Made by a program: the position numbers and the translations under genes | The notes under the pieces: model-generated | Seen by the model: only the letters and a program-made list of their open reading frames with translations | Database searches by the model: none | What the model was told of the DNA's origin: nothing | Part shown: positions 61,253 through 64,000 of the stretch, piece after piece | Layout of the letters: each line of letters starts with the position of its first letter | Numbering within the stretch: the stretch's first letter is position 1 | NCBI GenBank assembly: GCA_017626405.1 | Contig: JAGAIS010000001.1 | Coordinates: 294,885-358,884, forward strand | Direction of reading: 5' to 3' | DNA from: Bacilli bacterium | GTDB taxonomy: Bacteria; Bacillota_I; Bacilli_A; RF39; UBA660 | Length of the DNA: 64,000 nucleotides

Positions 61253-62837
61253 GATTAGAAAATTATTGAGTCAGGGAGTAAGTATATATAATATCCATTT
61301 GAAAGTTGTAAGTTATGCAAGAGTTTCGACGAGTTCTTCAGAACAATTAAATTCTCTTAGCAATCAAAATCATTATTTTAAAAATCTAATTGATAGTAAT
61401 AAAGAATGGGAATATATTGGTTCCTATATAGATGAAGGAATTAGTGGAATTAGAGATATAAAGAGAAATGCATTTATGAAGATGATTAATGATGCTAAAT
61501 TAGGTAAATTTGATCTGATAGTTACAAAAGAGATCTCAAGATTTAGTCGTAATACACTCGATAGTATTAAATATACAAGATTGCTTCTAGATTTTGGAGT
61601 AGCAGTATTGTTTATAAATGATAATATTAATACAGCAGATATTGATTCAGAACTCAGACTTACAATTATGTCTAGTTTAGCTCAAGATGAGATAAGAAGA
61701 TTATCAGAGAGGGTAAAGTTTGGTATTAATGAAGCAATTAAGAGAGGAAGTATTCTTGGAAATAATATGTTATATGGATATAAGAAGAATAAAACTACGG
61801 GCAATCTTGAAGTTGATGAATTTGAAAGTAAAGTTGTTTTTAGACTTTATTCCCTATATGCTATTGATAAGCTATCTTTGAATAATATAGCTAAGATATT
61901 TAATAAAGAGAAAATAAAAACTGTTAATCATAAATTATGGTGTGTTTCAACATTATCGAGAATGATTAAGAATCCAAAATATAAAGGATATTATTGTGCA
62001 AAGAAAAGTGAAGTAGTTAATTATATGAGCAAAACAGTTAAAAAAATAGATAAGTCCGATTGGGTGATTTATAAAGACAATGTAAAAATTCCTCCTATAG
62101 TTACTGAAGAGTTATGGAATCTTGCCAATAGAAGATTAGAAGAAAAGAATAGTTTTAATTGTTCTAATAGATATCCTCTAAGTGGAAAAATAATATGTTC
62201 ATGTAATAGTAAGTATACGCGCAAGAAAAATTTAAGAACTAGCGATGATATAACTTGGATGTGTTCAAATTATTTAAATAATGGAAAAAGCACTTGTGCA
62301 TCAGCAAATATTAGGGAAAGCGAATTATATGATATTTTTAAAAACTTGATGTCATATATATCCGAATATTTAGAACAACAAAATAAGAGTATAATGTATA
62401 CAATTAATGAATATAGCAATACTATGAATAATCAGGAATACATTATGAGAGAAATAAAGAAAATAAAAAATAAGAAAGATAAATTAATTGAACTTCGAAT
62501 GGAAGATTTAATAAGTATAGATGAATATCGAAATAATAGTAAATTATTGGATTGTGACTTAAAAAAATTAGAAGAGAACCTAAATAAAAAAGATGAATAC
62601 TTTATTGAATTCAGTATTCATCATATAGATATTATAAACATATTAATTGATTTACTAATAGATAAAATAATAGTAAAGAGAATTAATGAATTTAATACTA
62701 ATCTAAATATTGTAATTAATTCTAAATATATTTTATTTAAAGATAAATATAGATTTAATTATACTTATAGAAGAGGGGAAAATACTAGATATACCAGTAA
62801 ATATGATATGAACTATTCAGTAAGTATTAGCAATTAG
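61239..62837 (+). CDS. Large serine recombinase
   Basis: A 532-residue site-specific recombinase. The N-terminal resolvase domain carries YARVSTSS with the nucleophile Ser, IDEGISGI, LIVTKEISRFSRN, and SLAQDEIRRLSERV. A recombinase domain follows (YGYKKNKTTGNL, then LSNNIAKIFN-like, NPKYKGYYC), then a zinc ribbon (CSCNSKYTRK, WMCSN, STCAS) and a coiled coil (about 400-460). Such proteins integrate phages, ICEs or transposons into specific sites without host factors. Start ATG 61239 has an AGAGGATG site. It lies beside an interrupted host gene, consistent with being the integrase of the element. Confidence 0.93.
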   Translation: MNLIEIRKLLSQGVSIYNIHLKVVSYARVSTSSSEQLNSLSNQNHYFKNLIDSNKEWEYIGSYIDEGISGIRDIKRNAFMKMINDAKLGKFDLIVTKEISRFSRNTLDSIKYTRLLLDFGVAVLFINDNINTADIDSELRLTIMSSLAQDEIRRLSERVKFGINEAIKRGSILGNNMLYGYKKNKTTGNLEVDEFESKVVFRLYSLYAIDKLSLNNIAKIFNKEKIKTVNHKLWCVSTLSRMIKNPKYKGYYCAKKSEVVNYMSKTVKKIDKSDWVIYKDNVKIPPIVTEELWNLANRRLEEKNSFNCSNRYPLSGKIICSCNSKYTRKKNLRTSDDITWMCSNYLNNGKSTCASANIRESELYDIFKNLMSYISEYLEQQNKSIMYTINEYSNTMNNQEYIMREIKKIKNKKDKLIELRMEDLISIDEYRNNSKLLDCDLKKLEENLNKKDEYFIEFSIHHIDIINILIDLLIDKIIVKRINEFNTNLNIVINSKYILFKDKYRFNYTYRRGENTRYTSKYDMNYSVSISN

Positions 62838-63444
62838 TATTCTTATTTAACGATAGGATGATTTCGCTTTTCAATAATTCTACTTTTTCTTCTAAGTCAC
62901 ATGTTAGAAGAGATAATAGATCTTCATATTCTTGTAAAGTTCCATAGAAGTCATTTATTAAATCCATATCTTCTTTACAAATACTAAGTAGAGCACTGTC
63001 GAGCTCTTTTCTTTTGGAATGATATTGTTCTCTAATCTGACACAATTGCTCATATTTTAGATTTTGATTAAAACAATTCATTTCATCAATAAATTTATCT
63101 CTATCTTTTTCTCTTATCCTAGTTATTATTCTACTTATTCTGATAATATTTAGTATGTTAATGCCTATACATACAATTATTAAAATTGGAGTAGGCAATA
63201 TGATAAGTAAGAAGAATAATAGTAGCGGATTTATCATCTTGAATTTACTAAAAAGGGTATCATCTTTATTTTTTTCTTTAGATTCTCTTTTTTGCTTTTC
63301 TGTTAAAAATTGATTATATTCGTCATTTAGTTCTACTAACTTTTTATGACTATTTTCTCTTTCTTCATATAGTTTTACCATTGTCTTTAATTTTTGATAT
63401 AGTTATTCATTATTTGTATTTTTTAAATACTTAATTAGATCCAT
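62827..63444 (-). pseudogene. Coiled-coil membrane protein gene with an in-frame stop
   Basis: A strong ribosome site (GAGGATG) precedes ATG 63444, which encodes MDLIKYLKNTNNE and then TAA at 63403-63405. The same frame continues at once with LYQKLKT and the 184 codons from ATG 63381, which has no good ribosome site. Read through, the protein would be ~205 residues: a charged coiled coil, one or two membrane helices (about residues 75-100 of the 184-residue part), and another coiled coil. It is thus probably a gene broken by one nonsense change, or a 184-residue protein made from a weak start. It ends 11 bases inside the convergent recombinase gene. Family unknown. Confidence 0.6.
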
Positions 63445-63504
63445 ATATAATTCATCCTCTTTTTTCGGGTTATATATTATCATATTAAGGGTGTTACATC
63501 AAAT

Positions 63505-63530
63505 AAAAAAAGAATATAAATATTCTTTTA
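63505..63530 (-). terminator. Terminator of the SGNH acyltransferase gene
   Basis: AAAAGAATA (63508-63516) pairs with TATTCTTTT (63521-63529), with A-rich sequence to the left giving T residues on the minus strand. Confidence 0.75.
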
Positions 63531-64000
63531 ATTATTTGATTTATAATAGTTATATAAATAATTATATATACAAGTAGTATATGCCTTTCTTCCTGTAGCT
63601 GTTAGATGGATGCCATCTTTATAAAAATATTCTGAATGTCCATTAGAATAGGTGTTCCAGTCGATTACATGGAAGTTTTGATATTCAGTTTCAGCAGCAA
63701 ATAATTTAGCATTTATTGATTGTGCTTTTGAATAGTTAACAGTAACCCAAAATATTTCTTTTCCTTCAAGTTGTTTTAATATTTTCTCTTTATATGAATT
63801 AAAAGCATCGCTGTTGGTTCCCAGTGCAATTATAATAGGGTCACCAAGTTTATTATTCTTCTTTAAATCATCTATTATATCTGGAGCATGCCATATTTGC
63901 CTTGATACTTTACCGTCGAAGGATCCGTTAACAAATAATGTTTTTAGATTAGATTCGGCTCCTAACATTACAGAATCTCCGATAGCTGAGATATTTAGTC
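63528..64000 (-). CDS. C-terminal SGNH domain of an acyltransferase (OatA-like), 5' end outside window
   Basis: Partial: the frame is open to the window edge, and the visible 157 residues are the C-terminal end. It reads ISAIGDSVMLGAES (block I with nucleophile Ser), then LGTNSDAF (block III-like Gly/Asn), and DGIHLTATGRKAY (block V Asp and His). This is the SGNH esterase/acetyltransferase domain fused to the C-terminus of membrane acyltransferase-3 proteins such as OatA, which O-acetylates peptidoglycan and gives lysozyme resistance. The membrane part would lie beyond base 64000. If inside the element it may be surface-modifying cargo. Confidence 0.85.
   Translation of the reverse strand, partial: LNISAIGDSVMLGAESNLKTLFVNGSFDGKVSRQIWHAPDIIDDLKKNNKLGDPIIIALGTNSDAFNSYKEKILKQLEGKEIFWVTVNYSKAQSINAKLFAAETEYQNFHVIDWNTYSNGHSEYFYKDGIHLTATGRKAYTTCIYNYLYNYYKSNN

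Larger units (their letters stand above)
61065..64000. mobile_element. Probable left end of an integrated serine-recombinase element
   Basis: Inferred from the interrupted binding-protein gene on the left, a large serine recombinase immediately inside, and unrelated genes beyond. The left end lies about 61065-61085. The right end is not in the window. No att duplication can be shown, because only one end is visible. Confidence 0.5.

Overview
The window looks like a chromosome segment of a spore-forming, strongly AT-rich Bacillota of class Bacilli, probably an uncultured gut lineage close to the Mollicutes/Erysipelotrichales side of the class. This rests on several things seen here: very AT-rich codons; the block gpsB-rnpB-rodZ-like-pgsA-recA-rny in Bacillus-like order; a type B RNase P RNA; Gram-positive wall genes (LtaS-type synthase, LCP, UppP, PrsA, OatA-like SGNH domain); and a full-length Spo0A. 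TGA is used as a stop (for example at 3163, 38056 and 55626) and Trp is TGG, so the code is the standard bacterial one, not the Mycoplasma code. Most genes are on the + strand in short operons. They are separated by intrinsic terminators whose stems often include the stop codon, and by extended -10 promoters (TGnTATAAT).

Layout. 1-3191: a heterodimeric ABC exporter, first gene cut by the window edge. 3229-5756: a beta-helix surface protein with an NPKTG anchor. 5772-13471: accessory-looking genes: two hypothetical proteins (one with a transglutaminase-like triad), a HAD phosphatase, a zincin, a kinase-like protein, a PurA/PurZ-like synthetase, a SAM methyltransferase and a HhH-GPD glycosylase-like protein. 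13494-15242: another ABC exporter. 15360-15434: tRNA-Gly(GCC). 15586-21496: LTA synthase, formate-THF ligase, a LolA/GerS-like lipoprotein and small genes. 21707-27140: an S41 protease followed by spo0A with an upstream 0A box, then a ClpC-like protein with a degenerate second ATPase domain. 27226-31469: cysS, a YugP-like protein without its zinc motif, a TPR protein. 31517-32843: prsA and two tiny YjcZ-like spore membrane proteins behind a sigma-E/K-type promoter. 33038-40759: envelope genes (sugar transferase, LCP, VanZ-like, a dead L,D-transpeptidase-like lipoprotein, Ugd), a phospholipase-C-like protein and an orphan sufB.

40930-47202: ssb, then a compact operon of uppP, a zinc-ribbon/LRR membrane protein, a radical SAM/SPASM enzyme, a small Gly/Ser/Asn-tailed protein overlapping it, and a double-zinc-ribbon membrane protein. 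This is the best candidate for an undescribed system (a peptide-modifying, envelope-linked pathway). 47205-50646: an SDR, a ClpX-like ATPase and a methionine-gamma-lyase-family enzyme. 50719-52567: a small gene behind a 0A-box-like site and a lipoprotein zincin. 52577-57333: the housekeeping block. 57375-60662: a membrane protein, a dGTPase-like HD protein, and an ABC importer permease and ATPase.

The right end (about 61065 to 64000) is probably the left end of an integrated element. The substrate-binding-protein gene of the ABC importer is cut off after its C-terminal ~135 codons. Next to the break lie a 45-codon ORF, a large serine recombinase, a coiled-coil membrane protein gene with an in-frame stop, and the SGNH end of an acyltransferase that runs off the window. 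The missing half of the binding protein should lie beyond the window if this is a simple insertion.
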